Assembly (NCBI GenBank): GCA_945833925.1
Contig: CAMAFX010000003.1
Span: 18,012 to 82,011, forward strand
DNA from: an uncultured Prevotellaceae bacterium
Lineage (GTDB): Bacteria > Bacteroidota > Bacteroidia > Bacteroidales > Bacteroidaceae
Length of the DNA stretch: 64,000 nucleotides
Direction: 5' to 3'
The notes under the pieces were generated by a model. It had not been told where the DNA came from, made no database searches, and was given only the letters and a program-made list of their open reading frames with translations. The translations under genes and the position numbers were made by a program. Below are positions 1 to 8,381 of this stretch, piece after piece (positions within the stretch are counted from its first letter, which is position 1; each line of letters starts with the position of its first letter).

Positions 1-178
1 TGGTTGCCAATCCTGCTATGGCATCCTGGCCGGCACCATTGCCGATAAATGCACAGTCTACAATGTTTAGAATACTGCTTGCTGTCATGGCAATGATGGC
101 AGGCAGTGCGTATTTGAGTAGAAGTGAACCTATGTTTTGTGTGCCAAGTTCCGTGGGCACTTTCTTCGTTGCTTGCAT
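1..178 (-). CDS. MATE family efflux transporter, N-terminal fragment
   Basis: The gene runs off the left edge, so only the first 59 codons are visible. The reverse-strand reading starts at an ATG at 178-176 and gives MQATKKVPTELGTQNIGSLL, then a hydrophobic helix and a VDCAFIGNGAG stretch. A GTxNIGxLLxKYxxPAI start followed by (V/I)DxxFIGxGxG is characteristic of MATE Na+/H+-drug antiporters of Bacteroidetes. A full promoter (TTTG-N19-TAATTTTG) lies just upstream on the minus strand, leaving a very short leader. Substrate cannot be told. The family assignment rests on the N-terminus only. Confidence 0.8.
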   Translation of the reverse strand, partial: MQATKKVPTELGTQNIGSLLLKYALPAIIAMTASSILNIVDCAFIGNGAGQDAIAGLAT

Positions 179-187
179 AATTGAGTG

Positions 188-218
188 CAAAATTACGAAT
201 AAAATGGGTAAGTGCAAA
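188..218 (-). promoter_or_regulatory. Bacteroidetes-type promoter for the MATE gene
   Basis: On the minus strand TTTG (218-215) is followed after 19 bases by TAATTTTG (195-188). This matches the primary sigma consensus TTTG-N19-21-TAnnTTTG. The start codon at 178 lies only about 10 bases downstream, so the leader would be just a few nucleotides long. Confidence 0.6.
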
Positions 219-291
219 TGCTGTTTCAGGAAAAAAGCGCGTAAATTATAAATAATGTTTCCCGCGCGTGCATACGTAAAGATTTTTTTTG

Positions 292-299
292 TAACTTTG
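292..299 (+). promoter_or_regulatory. -7 element of the methylmalonyl-CoA decarboxylase operon
   Basis: TAACTTTG matches TAnnTTTG. No good TTTG lies 19-21 bases upstream. The expected leader to mmdA is about 70 bases, AT-rich and without a clear Shine-Dalgarno sequence. Confidence 0.55.
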
Positions 300-372
300 T
301 GTCCGTTTTGAAAAATCTGAGCAATAAGGAAAACATACATAAAAACATAAACATTTTATTAAACAAACAAAA

Positions 373-1944
373 ATGAGTACTCAAACAGAAAAAATCAAGG
401 AGTTGATTGAACTCCGCGCCAAGGCCCGTGTCGGCGGTGGTGAGAAGGCAATCGAGAAGCAACATGCAAAGGGCAAGTTGACTGCCCGCGAGCGCATTAC
501 CATGTTGCTGGACGAGGGTAGCTTCGAAGAGATGGACATGTTCGTAGAGCATCGCTGCACGAACTTCGGCATGGAGAAGAAGCATTATCTGGGTGATGGT
601 GTTGTGACAGGTTGCGGTACAATCACAGGTCGTCTCGTCTATGTTTTCGCTCAGGACTTTACCGTAAGTGCAGGTTCTCTTTCTGAAATGTTGGCAAGCA
701 AGATCTGCAAGGTAATGGACATGGCTATGAAGGTAGGCGCACCAGTTATCGGTCTGAACGACTCGGGTGGTGCACGTCTGCAGGAGGGTATCAACGCTCT
801 GGCTGGTTATGCTGAAATCTTCCAGCGTAACATCATGGCAAGCGGTGTTATCCCTCAGATTAGCGGAATCTTCGGTCCTTGTGCCGGTGGTGCTGTTTAT
901 TCACCTGCATTGACCGACTTCACCTTGATGGTTGAGAACACCTCTTATATGTTCCTTACAGGTCCTGGTCCAGTTAAGGCTGTGTTGGGCGAGGTGGTAA
1001 CTCAGGAACAGTTGGGTGGCGCAAGTGTTCATGCTACAAAGTCGGGTGTGACACACTTCACCGCAAGCAACGATGAGGAGGCTATCGCTATGATCAAGCA
1101 GTTGATGAGCTATCTGCCTCAGAATAATCTGGAGACAACTCCTCGCGTTGAATGTACAGATCCAATCGACCGTATGGAGGACTACCTGAACGAGATTATC
1201 CCTGAGAATCCAAATATGCCTTACGACATGTACCAGGTTATCAGTGGTATAGTTGATAATGGCGAGTTCTTCGAGGTTCAGCCTAACTACGCAAAGAACC
1301 TGATTATCGGTTTCGCTCGCTTCAACGGTCAGTCTGTTGGTATCGTTGCCAACCAGCCTAAGCAGTTGGCTGGTGTGCTGGACAGCAACTCAAGCCGCAA
1401 GGGTGCACGTTTCGTTCGTACCTGCGACGCATTCAATATTCCTATCGTAACTCTCGTTGACGTTCCTGGATTCCTTCCTGGTACTGCTCAGGAGTATAAT
1501 GCAGTCATCCTGCATGGTGCCAAGTTGCTCTACGCTTACGGCGAGTGCACCGTACCTAAGGTAACCGTTACTCTGCGCAAGTCTTACGGTGGTAGCCACA
1601 TCGTTATGTCATGTAAGCAGTTGCGTGGCGACATCAACTACGCTTGGCCAAGTTCTGAGATTGCCGTTATGGGTGCCAGCGGTGCTGCATCGGTTCTTTA
1701 TGCTAAGGATGCCAAGGCTCTCAAGGACGAGGGTAAGGTTGAAGAGGCACAGGCTTACATCAAGGAGCAGGAGCAGGAGTACGAGAGACTCTTCGCCAAC
1801 CCATATCAGGCTGCCAAGTATGGTTACATCGACGATGTCATCGAGCCACGCAATACTCGTTTCCGCATCATCCGCGCTTTGGCTCAGTTGGCCAATAAGA
1901 AGGTTACCAACCCAGCCAAGAAGCATGGCAACATCCCCTTGTAA
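373..1944 (+). CDS. mmdA: Methylmalonyl-CoA decarboxylase alpha subunit (carboxyltransferase)
   Basis: 523 residues with the two crotonase-like carboxyltransferase halves of the acyl-CoA carboxylase beta family. Visible landmarks are the N-terminal [14 protein letters not shown] stretch, the SGGARLQEG oxyanion-loop motif (about residue 133) and the [12 protein letters not shown] motif of the second half (about residue 360). The enzyme moves the carboxyl group of methylmalonyl-CoA to biotin. The same sequence class also includes propionyl-CoA carboxylase beta subunits. The three genes downstream (OadG-like, biotin carrier, OadB-like pump) favour the Na+-pumping decarboxylase that makes propionyl-CoA in propionate fermentation. 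It is the first gene of the operon, with a 30-bp gap to the next. Confidence 0.93.
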   Translation: MSTQTEKIKELIELRAKARVGGGEKAIEKQHAKGKLTARERITMLLDEGSFEEMDMFVEHRCTNFGMEKKHYLGDGVVTGCGTITGRLVYVFAQDFTVSAGSLSEMLASKICKVMDMAMKVGAPVIGLNDSGGARLQEGINALAGYAEIFQRNIMASGVIPQISGIFGPCAGGAVYSPALTDFTLMVENTSYMFLTGPGPVKAVLGEVVTQEQLGGASVHATKSGVTHFTASNDEEAIAMIKQLMSYLPQNNLETTPRVECTDPIDRMEDYLNEIIPENPNMPYDMYQVISGIVDNGEFFEVQPNYAKNLIIGFARFNGQSVGIVANQPKQLAGVLDSNSSRKGARFVRTCDAFNIPIVTLVDVPGFLPGTAQEYNAVILHGAKLLYAYGECTVPKVTVTLRKSYGGSHIVMSCKQLRGDINYAWPSSEIAVMGASGAASVLYAKDAKALKDEGKVEEAQAYIKEQEQEYERLFANPYQAAKYGYIDDVIEPRNTRFRIIRALAQLANKKVTNPAKKHGNIPL

Positions 1945-1974
1945 TCAGGCAACAAACCAGAAAATCAATAAACA

Positions 1975-2304
1975 ATGAATATCTTATCAGTAACCATACA
2001 GACATGGGAACTTGCCGGTATCAGCGTTGGTGTTGTATTTGTCATTCTCCTTGCCTTGGTACTCGTTCTGGGTATCTTTACTGCCGTAGCCAAGAAAACA
2101 ACGGCTAAGGTAGTTGAGGTGAAGAGCGACATTGTCACCAACAAGCAGGCAAAGGCGTTCTCAGAGGCAAGCGAGCAGGACAAGGCTGCTCTCGCTGTGG
2201 CTGTATATCTGTATTTCAACGATGACCACGACCACGAGAGTGGCGTGCTCACCATTAACAATGCTCCAAGCCATTGGGGTCAAGTACTTAATCCAATATT
2301 GTAA
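1975..2304 (+). CDS. OadG-like gamma/delta membrane subunit of the decarboxylase
   Basis: 109 residues. One N-terminal membrane helix (about residues 13-36, rich in V, L and I) is followed by a charged cytoplasmic tail ending in a DDHDHES segment. This is the usual form of OadG/MmdD-type subunits, which assemble the complex and hold the carboxyltransferase near the membrane pump. The sequence is poorly conserved in this family, so the call rests on size, topology and place in the operon: 30 bp after mmdA and 5 bp before the biotin carrier gene. Confidence 0.8.
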   Translation: MNILSVTIQTWELAGISVGVVFVILLALVLVLGIFTAVAKKTTAKVVEVKSDIVTNKQAKAFSEASEQDKAALAVAVYLYFNDDHDHESGVLTINNAPSHWGQVLNPIL

Positions 2305-2309
2305 TAAAG

Positions 2310-3032
2310 ATGAAAGAGATAAAGTTTAAGTTGGCTGGCCAGAGCTACACTGCTTGTGTAGAGGAGGAGAAGGGCGCAGGTGCCCTGAAGGTTACCCTCA
2401 ATGGTCAAACATATAACGTAGAGATTGATACCGCAGAGCACAAGATTCCCGTAGCTTCACCAGTAGCTGGTGCTCCTAAGGCTGCACAGAAGGGTGGTCC
2501 TGCTAATGTTAATTCAGAACTTCCTGGCACTGTAACCAAGGTGGTTGCACAGGCTGGTCAGCACGTTAAGCGTGGCGATGTACTTCTCGTTATCGAGAGT
2601 ATGAAGATGGCTAACGATATCGTCAGCGAGGTTGACGGTACTGTTCAGCGTGTTGCCGTAAGCGAGGGTGCTAATGTAAACCAGGGCGACCTGCTTGTTG
2701 AGATGGTGGCTGACTTCGTTGCTGCCGAGGCTCCTGCTCTCGCTCCAAAGCCAGCACCTGCTCCTGCTGCTGCTCCTAAGGCTGCACCTGCTCCTGCCGC
2801 AGCTCCTGTTGCTGCTGGTGCAAATGTGGTAACTGCTCCTCTGCCAGGTACTGTCACAAAGATCACCGTCAAGGTGGGTGACGCAGTCAAGGCTGGCGAC
2901 CAGGTTCTGCTTATGGAGGCAATGAAGATGGAGAACAGCATTACTTCTGAGTCTAACGGTACTGTCAAGGCAATCCTCGTAGAGGCTGGTGCACAGGTAC
3001 AGTCTGGTCAGGCATTGGTTGAGTTGGCTTAA
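2310..3032 (+). CDS. Biotin carrier subunit with two biotinyl domains
   Basis: 240 residues. An N-terminal beta-rich segment (1-45) leads to a first biotinyl domain (about 68-134) with ESMKM, where Lys99 is the expected biotinylation site. A linker of Ala, Pro and Lys (about 138-170) follows, then a second biotinyl domain (about 171-240) with EAMKM and Lys206. Both domains keep the PGTVTK start and the ligase-recognised MKM, so both could be biotinylated. Carriers of this complex usually have one such domain and about 140 residues, so this one is duplicated. The two copies differ (IESMKMAND against MEAMKMENS), arguing against a very recent duplication. It carries CO2 from MmdA to the membrane pump. 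Confidence 0.92.
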   Translation: MKEIKFKLAGQSYTACVEEEKGAGALKVTLNGQTYNVEIDTAEHKIPVASPVAGAPKAAQKGGPANVNSELPGTVTKVVAQAGQHVKRGDVLLVIESMKMANDIVSEVDGTVQRVAVSEGANVNQGDLLVEMVADFVAAEAPALAPKPAPAPAAAPKAAPAPAAAPVAAGANVVTAPLPGTVTKITVKVGDAVKAGDQVLLMEAMKMENSITSESNGTVKAILVEAGAQVQSGQALVELA

Positions 3033-3064
3033 TTTAATTCATAATTCAAGACAAGATTTCGATT

Positions 3065-4357
3065 ATGAAGAATATTAAGTTTTTAAGCCTTCTGGCAGTT
3101 CTTATGCTCGTTGCTACTCCTGCGATGGCAGCCGAGGTGAACGTAGCAGAGGGATTGAGCAACTTCTTCAGCGAGATGGGTATCGTGTCCTTCTTCGTTG
3201 GTGACGGATGGAAGAACCTGGTGATGATTCTGCTTGGTTGCTTCCTGCTCTTCCTTGCCATCAAGAAGGAATATGAGCCTTTGTTGCTCCTCCCTATTGC
3301 CTTTGGTATGATTCTCACTAACCTGCCTGGTGCTGGTTTGTTTGACACTGCTTTGTGGAACGACGAGTTCCTCAAGGAAGGTTCGGCGCACTATCACGAC
3401 TACAATTACATCTTTGCACATGGCGGTCTGCTCGACATCTTGTACGTAGGAGTTAAGATGGGTATCTATCCATGTCTTATCTTCCTCGGTGTTGGTGCCA
3501 TGACCGACTTCGGTCCTCTGATTGCCAACCCCAAGAGTCTTCTTCTCGGTGCTGCTGCGCAGATTGGTATCTTCGCAACCTTCATCGTTACACAGATTGA
3601 TCTGCCTATCTTCGGTTTCACTCCAGCACAGGCAGCATCTATCGGTATCATTGGTGGTGCTGATGGTCCAACAGCCATCTTCCTGACTTCCAAGTTGGCT
3701 CCTGAGTTGCTCGGCCCTATCGCTGTTGCTGCATACAGTTACATGGCGTTGGTACCCGTTATCCAGCCACCAATCATGCGCCTTCTTACAACTGAGAGCG
3801 AGCGCAAGATTCGCATGAAGCAGCTCCGTACAGTAAGCAAGAAGGAGAAGATTATCTTCCCAATCGTGGTTGCTGTAATCGTATCTCTGGTTGTTCCTTC
3901 TGCAGCAACACTTATCGGCTGCTTGATGTTGGGTAACCTGATGAAGGAGAGTGGTGTGGTAGAGCGTTTGAGCAAGGCTGCACAGAACGAGTTGAACAAT
4001 ATCGTTGTCATCTGCCTCGGTCTTACCGTGGGTGCTACAGCCAGTGCCAGTGCTTTCATGAACTGGCAGACCGTAGGTATCCTCTGCGTCGGTATCGTTG
4101 CATTCGGTGTTGGTAGCGCTTGTGGTGTGCTTATGGCTAAGTTGATGAACCTCTTCCTCCCAAAGGATGGCAAGATCAATCCTCTGATCGGTTCTGCTGG
4201 TGTGAGCGCTGTTCCTATGGCTGCTCGTGTTAGCCAGACTGTTGGTCAGGAGGCAGATCGTCGCAACTTCCTCCTTATGCATGCTATGGGACCAAACGTG
4301 GCTGGTGTCATCGGTAGTGCAGTTGCAGCAGGTATCCTGCTCAGTTTCCTCGGTTAA
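3065..4357 (+). CDS. mmdB: Na+-translocating decarboxylase beta subunit (MmdB/OadB)
   Basis: 430 residues, very hydrophobic, with about ten membrane segments. Hallmarks of the OadB/MmdB family are [13 protein letters not shown] (Asp200, the region III aspartate tied to Na+ transport) and the C-terminal [14 protein letters not shown] and [11 protein letters not shown] stretches. It decarboxylates carboxybiotin and exports Na+. An N-terminal signal-like stretch (residues 1-22, ending AMA) precedes the family start, as is common in Bacteroidetes homologues. The start ATG at 3065 is 32 bp after the carrier gene. It is the last gene of the operon; a repeat-rich convergent intergenic region follows. 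Confidence 0.92.
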   Translation: MKNIKFLSLLAVLMLVATPAMAAEVNVAEGLSNFFSEMGIVSFFVGDGWKNLVMILLGCFLLFLAIKKEYEPLLLLPIAFGMILTNLPGAGLFDTALWNDEFLKEGSAHYHDYNYIFAHGGLLDILYVGVKMGIYPCLIFLGVGAMTDFGPLIANPKSLLLGAAAQIGIFATFIVTQIDLPIFGFTPAQAASIGIIGGADGPTAIFLTSKLAPELLGPIAVAAYSYMALVPVIQPPIMRLLTTESERKIRMKQLRTVSKKEKIIFPIVVAVIVSLVVPSAATLIGCLMLGNLMKESGVVERLSKAAQNELNNIVVICLGLTVGATASASAFMNWQTVGILCVGIVAFGVGSACGVLMAKLMNLFLPKDGKINPLIGSAGVSAVPMAARVSQTVGQEADRRNFLLMHAMGPNVAGVIGSAVAAGILLSFLG

Positions 4358-4404
4358 TCTTTCGCGGATAGGCTGGTGACAGCCTATTTGCAGATATAAT
4401 AAAA

Positions 4405-4500
4405 CTGCTACTGCTTTTCTTTGAAGCAGTAGCAGCTTTCTTTTGAAGCAGTAGCAGCTTTTTTTTAAAGCAGTAGCAGTTTTCTTTTGAAGCAGTAGCT
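4405..4500. repeat. 22-bp tandem repeat array (core AAGCAGTAGCAGCTT), copy 1
   Basis: Four direct copies of the core start at 4424, 4446, 4468 and 4490, exactly 22 bp apart. The third is altered at its end and the fourth is cut short. A reversed copy (CTGCTACTGCTT, from 4405) lies just before the first, so transcripts could form a strong stem (4405-4417 with 4423-4435) followed by a T-rich spacer. The array sits between two converging genes. The same core and spacing return at 52060-52191. Confidence 0.85.
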
Positions 4501-4535
4501 CTCTTTTAGATTAGTATTCTTGTTTGCCTGATGAT

Positions 4536-7115
4536 TTAAAGGAGAATCTTTCTTCCGTTGATGATATACAAACCGCGTTTGGGTGATGAGACAGCCCTGC
4601 CAGACAAGTCATAGACCTGTTCGCTTCTCAGTAATTCATCAGCACTGATGTTGCCTTGTGACACTGTTTCAATGCTTGTGTTGATGTCTGAATGTGTACT
4701 TATGGTTATGGATTGCTGCCATTTGCCTGATGACGCATTAATCTTGATATTTCCTTCCTTGCTGTTGGTGCGAATGATGGCAAGTGCTCGACCCTCGAAT
4801 AGTTTGGGGGTATTTGTGCGGAATGAAGCCATGTCGGTAGGCGAGGCGTTACCTGCTGCCAGCAACACACCTTCGCCCTCGACGGTGAAGTTGACCTTTT
4901 CGCTGGAGTTTCTTGTGCATACTCGTCCATCGCTGTCTATCAGTTCGGCGGTTACATATATCAGGTCCTTTCCGTTGCCGATGTAGTTGTCCCTGTCGGC
5001 GGTAAGGCGGATTCCTGTCGGAGTTCCTGTTGTTGTCAACTCAAAACGGTCTGTCTCCTTGTCATTTTCAACGTTGACGGCGCGCAGTGTACCGGGTACG
5101 TACCCAACCTTGAAACCTATCCAATAGGTGTTGCCAGGTGCACCCTCGCCAACCAGATTGTCGTTGAGATAGAGTCTTACTTTCGGTGCACGACTGTACA
5201 CATTCACGTTCATCTTGCTCTGGCTGTCGTATTCGGGCCATGTCCACTCCTGATGTTCCTGCTGCCATCCCCATGCCGAGATTCCCTCCTTGCTGTATGG
5301 CTGCTCAACAGCCATGGTGATTGGGGCGCGATGCCAAACGACGTCGCGGTAGTAGCTTTGTGGTTTCTTTTGTCCTATCAGGTCGATGTCGCCACACCAA
5401 CCATTGTACCAAGGCCATGGTTCGAACATTGGGGGGTTGGCGTTGAACAGGGCAGAACCGATTCCCGCTTCGCCAAGATAATCCATTGCTGTCCAGACGA
5501 AGTCACCGATGATGTATGGTTTCTGCTCTACAAGATCCCAGTTTTGAGAGGCTTCCTTCGGGTAGCTCTCCAGTCCGCAGATAATGCGGTTGGGGTGTGT
5601 GCCGTGGTCGTGCTCGTACTTAGAATACATATAATTATATCCGCCGACGTCCAGACTCTCAAATGCTTTTGAATCCTGTATGTCCCAATTGCCGCCCACT
5701 GCGTTCCAAGCGTCGCCAGCGTCCCATCCGCAGATGGCAGCTGTCACAGCTCTTTCTTTGTCGTAACTCTTTATGATGTTGCGCATCTCCTCGGCAACAG
5801 CCATTCCTGCAGGTTCAATTCGACCTGGTATCTCGTTTCCGATTCCCCACATTATGATGCTTGGATGGTTCATGTCGCGCTTCAGCATAACCTGCAGATC
5901 ACGAGTGTGATACTCAGGGAAATAGGTGTGGTAGTCGTCGTTGTTCTTTGAAAGATACCACTGGTCGAAGCACTCGTCAACAAACATCATGCCCAGACTG
6001 TCGCACAAGTGTATGAAGTGCTCTGACTGCATGTTGTGGCTGCCTCTCAAGGCGTTGTATCCTTGATTCTTCAGTAATTTTATCTTGCGTTCTTCTGCCT
6101 TGTCCCATGCGGCTGCACCCAGTAGTCCATTGTCGTGGTGTACGCAACCTCCATACAACAGGGTGGGTTTGCCGTTCAGCACAAAGCCTTTCTCGGCACT
6201 GAACTCCAGATGTCTCACACCGAATGGAATGGTAAGTTGGTCACCGTCCTCAGACATTCTGATTCTTATATTATATAAATAAGGTGTATCTGGACTCCAG
6301 AGTCTTGGCTGGTTCAGTGGCAGTGCAATCTTTATTTCCTCTTCGTTCTTTGCAAGTGTGTTGTAGTTGGCGGTTGTTGCACTTACCACCTTGCCCTGTA
6401 CGTCGAGCACTTCTGCACTCAGCGTTCCGCTGTGATTTTGCAGAGACTCGTTGATGACAGAAGTGACGAGGTTCACTACAGCATTCTCGCAGTGCTGGTT
6501 ATCCAGTGTTACTTGAGTGCTGATCTGCGTGCTCCATTCGTCGAGGTGTACTTTTGGTGTTGTCAGCATCCAAACGTGACGGTATATGCCACTACCTGCA
6601 TACCAGCGTGTGTTGTTGCCGTTGTTCTGCACCTTCACCAGAATGCGGTTTGTCTCGCCAATAGGCTTTAGGTATGGCGTAATGTCGAAACGGAAACTGC
6701 TGTATCCGTACGGGTTGAAGTAAACCTGGAAACCGTTGACGTAGACGGTAGAGTAGTTGTATGCGCCTTCGAAATACAGCGTGATTAGTTTGTCCTTTTG
6801 TGTTTCGTCCAGACAGAAGGTTTTCTCATACCATGCTTCGCCGCCTACCATCCATCCCGATTGGGTTGTGCCGATGGCATTGGTGCTGAAGGGACCTACA
6901 ACGTTGCCGCCGGCAGCCTTTGCCGCATCTGTTTCAACGCTCCAGTCGTGGGGAAGGTCCAGTTGGCGCCACGAGGCGGTCTCGTCGGCAGTGGGAATGG
7001 TGCTGAGTGCTCCGTATTGGTAGCGCCAGTCGTCGTCTATGCACTGCTTGCGTGTTTGTGCTATGCTCGTTGTGCTGAGCAGCAATGCTCCTATGAGTAA
7101 GAATGTATGTTTCAT
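4536..7115 (-). CDS. Secreted GH2 beta-galactosidase/glycosidase
   Basis: 859 residues from the ATG at 7115. A longer in-frame opening exists, but only this start gives a signal peptide (MKHTFLLIGALLLSTTSIAQ). Order: sugar-binding jelly roll, immunoglobulin-like domain, TIM barrel with GGCVHHD...LRGSHNMQS and the acid/base motif MWGIGNE. The probable nucleophile is the Glu in GLESYP, followed by a GDFVWTAMDYLGE strand, then C-terminal beta domains. The last 30 residues (VYDLSGR...GLYIINGRKILL) resemble the type IX secretion sorting tails of Bacteroidetes. The exact substrate (beta-galactoside or another beta-glycoside) is not certain. It follows the 349-aa secreted protein by 13 bp and is likely co-transcribed with it. 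Confidence 0.88.
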   Translation of the reverse strand: MKHTFLLIGALLLSTTSIAQTRKQCIDDDWRYQYGALSTIPTADETASWRQLDLPHDWSVETDAAKAAGGNVVGPFSTNAIGTTQSGWMVGGEAWYEKTFCLDETQKDKLITLYFEGAYNYSTVYVNGFQVYFNPYGYSSFRFDITPYLKPIGETNRILVKVQNNGNNTRWYAGSGIYRHVWMLTTPKVHLDEWSTQISTQVTLDNQHCENAVVNLVTSVINESLQNHSGTLSAEVLDVQGKVVSATTANYNTLAKNEEEIKIALPLNQPRLWSPDTPYLYNIRIRMSEDGDQLTIPFGVRHLEFSAEKGFVLNGKPTLLYGGCVHHDNGLLGAAAWDKAEERKIKLLKNQGYNALRGSHNMQSEHFIHLCDSLGMMFVDECFDQWYLSKNNDDYHTYFPEYHTRDLQVMLKRDMNHPSIIMWGIGNEIPGRIEPAGMAVAEEMRNIIKSYDKERAVTAAICGWDAGDAWNAVGGNWDIQDSKAFESLDVGGYNYMYSKYEHDHGTHPNRIICGLESYPKEASQNWDLVEQKPYIIGDFVWTAMDYLGEAGIGSALFNANPPMFEPWPWYNGWCGDIDLIGQKKPQSYYRDVVWHRAPITMAVEQPYSKEGISAWGWQQEHQEWTWPEYDSQSKMNVNVYSRAPKVRLYLNDNLVGEGAPGNTYWIGFKVGYVPGTLRAVNVENDKETDRFELTTTGTPTGIRLTADRDNYIGNGKDLIYVTAELIDSDGRVCTRNSSEKVNFTVEGEGVLLAAGNASPTDMASFRTNTPKLFEGRALAIIRTNSKEGNIKINASSGKWQQSITISTHSDINTSIETVSQGNISADELLRSEQVYDLSGRAVSSPKRGLYIINGRKILL

Positions 7116-7128
7116 GTCGGTCTTTTGT

Positions 7129-8178
7129 TTATTTGATGAACGCTCCAAATCCTTTGATGTGTGCCCGGCCCGTAGCAGGCACAAATGCTGTCCCCTCGTA
7201 GTTGAGGATGTAAGAACCAGCCGTGTGTTCGTGAACACGGTATGTGCCGTGCAGTGTCAGATTGCCTATTTTCACAGGTTCAGGCATTGCAGACGTGATG
7301 AGTGAGACTCCAAGACATATCAGTTCGTCGACTGTCTTCTTTGCCTTAACCAGATAGACCTTTCCTGCTTCCACGCTGTTCTCAGTCTGAGTTGTAAAAG
7401 TTATCTTTCCGTCTTCCAGTTTGGCGGTCTTTATTGATGCAATGCTTTGGAATAAGGTGGAAGCCACATCCTCGGAGATGGCAACAGGCAGACACAGTGC
7501 GACATAGCGGTCTTGTGGCAGGTGTTTGTGCAGGTAGACGTTCGAGAAGATGTCCTTGCTGACAACGTATGTGTCGTAGTTCTCGTCGAGAGAGATGGCA
7601 GATGTTATGTCACCTATGGAGGTCATCTTGAGGCGAACGTCTGCCAGACATATCCATGTGTTCTTGTTTGTGGCGTTTGCTCTCACACCAATGCGTACGC
7701 TGCCTTCCTTGTCGGTCTTCAACTTGACGCTCAGTCTCTGCCATTTGTTACTGGTGCATTCTGTCTCGTTGTCTCCCAAAAACAGCGAGATTCCGCCATT
7801 GTTTCTTCCAGACTGGGTGTCGCTGACGTAGACTTGTGCAACAACACATGCTTCCAGAACGTATTCGCCTGCTGGCAGGAATAAATCCTGAAATATAATG
7901 TCACGGCTGGTGACAGGGTTTGCTGTCCAGCTTTCGATGCCCGTTCCGGCATAGTCTGACGAGTTGAAGAGTGCAACGTTCTTGGCATAGTGACTTCCGC
8001 TTGTGCCAGCCTGCTCGTTTGAGTGATGCTGCCATCCCGGTGCATTTTCACATGAGGCATTTGCAACCATGCCAGTCAGGTCGAGTGGATTGCTCTCGCT
8101 GATGTTTGTCGGAACTTGTGCCGATGTCAGAAGACTGACGCACAATCCGCAGAGTAGTGTAAACAGGTGTTTTCTCAT
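7129..8178 (-). CDS. Secreted protein of unknown function, possible carbohydrate-binding partner
   Basis: 349 residues with a clear signal peptide (MRKHLFTLLCGLCVSLLTSAQ). Residues about 35-195 have the feel of a beta-sandwich binding module: a name-like ENAPGWQ start, GEYVLEACVVAQVYVSD, and VRIGVRANAT...WICLADVRL near its end, as in jelly-roll modules found with glycosidases. The C-terminal part (GTYRVHEHTAGSYILNYEGTAFVPATGR) resembles a small beta domain found at the end of many Prevotella surface proteins. It lies 13 bp upstream of the GH2 gene in the same direction, so a shared role in glycan use is inferred. No catalytic motif was recognised. Confidence 0.7.
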   Translation of the reverse strand: MRKHLFTLLCGLCVSLLTSAQVPTNISESNPLDLTGMVANASCENAPGWQHHSNEQAGTSGSHYAKNVALFNSSDYAGTGIESWTANPVTSRDIIFQDLFLPAGEYVLEACVVAQVYVSDTQSGRNNGGISLFLGDNETECTSNKWQRLSVKLKTDKEGSVRIGVRANATNKNTWICLADVRLKMTSIGDITSAISLDENYDTYVVSKDIFSNVYLHKHLPQDRYVALCLPVAISEDVASTLFQSIASIKTAKLEDGKITFTTQTENSVEAGKVYLVKAKKTVDELICLGVSLITSAMPEPVKIGNLTLHGTYRVHEHTAGSYILNYEGTAFVPATGRAHIKGFGAFIK

Positions 8179-8204
8179 AAGTACTTTTGTTGTCTATTTT
8201 TTTG

Positions 8205-8212
8205 CAAAGATA
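8205..8212 (-). promoter_or_regulatory. -7 element of the secreted protein-GH2 operon
   Basis: TATCTTTG on the minus strand (8212-8205), about 27 bases before the start codon at 8178. No clear TTTG at the -33 position. Confidence 0.5.
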
Positions 8213-8318
8213 CAGATACTATTAGGTTAGGAGGTGATAATTTGTTTCACGATGTGTTATTTTTGGTTCATTATCTCATTTTTTTTTGCATTCATACTAC
8301 GCTTTGCTGTTTTTTTCG

Positions 8319-8326
8319 TAAATTTG
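8319..8326 (+). promoter_or_regulatory. -7 element of the phosphatase-xseA operon
   Basis: TAAATTTG on the plus strand, about 55 bases before the ATG at 8382. It lies inside the longer in-frame opening that begins at 8331-8381, supporting 8382 as the real start. The upstream element is not clear. Confidence 0.5.
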
Positions 8327-8381
8327 TTGGATGACAGGTGAGAATATACAGATTCGAAAACGCAACATAAACAATAAAACG

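Noticed and set aside
3083-4282. 399-codon open frame on the minus strand opposite mmdB
   Set aside because: Antisense shadow of a membrane protein gene with strongly biased codons. The product is rich in His, Thr, Asn and Gln without any domain.
6264-6287. TATATAAATAAGGTGTAT inside the GH2 gene as another copy of the terminator-linked element
   Set aside because: It is within coding sequence on the opposite strand, with no hairpin following, so it is likely coincidence.
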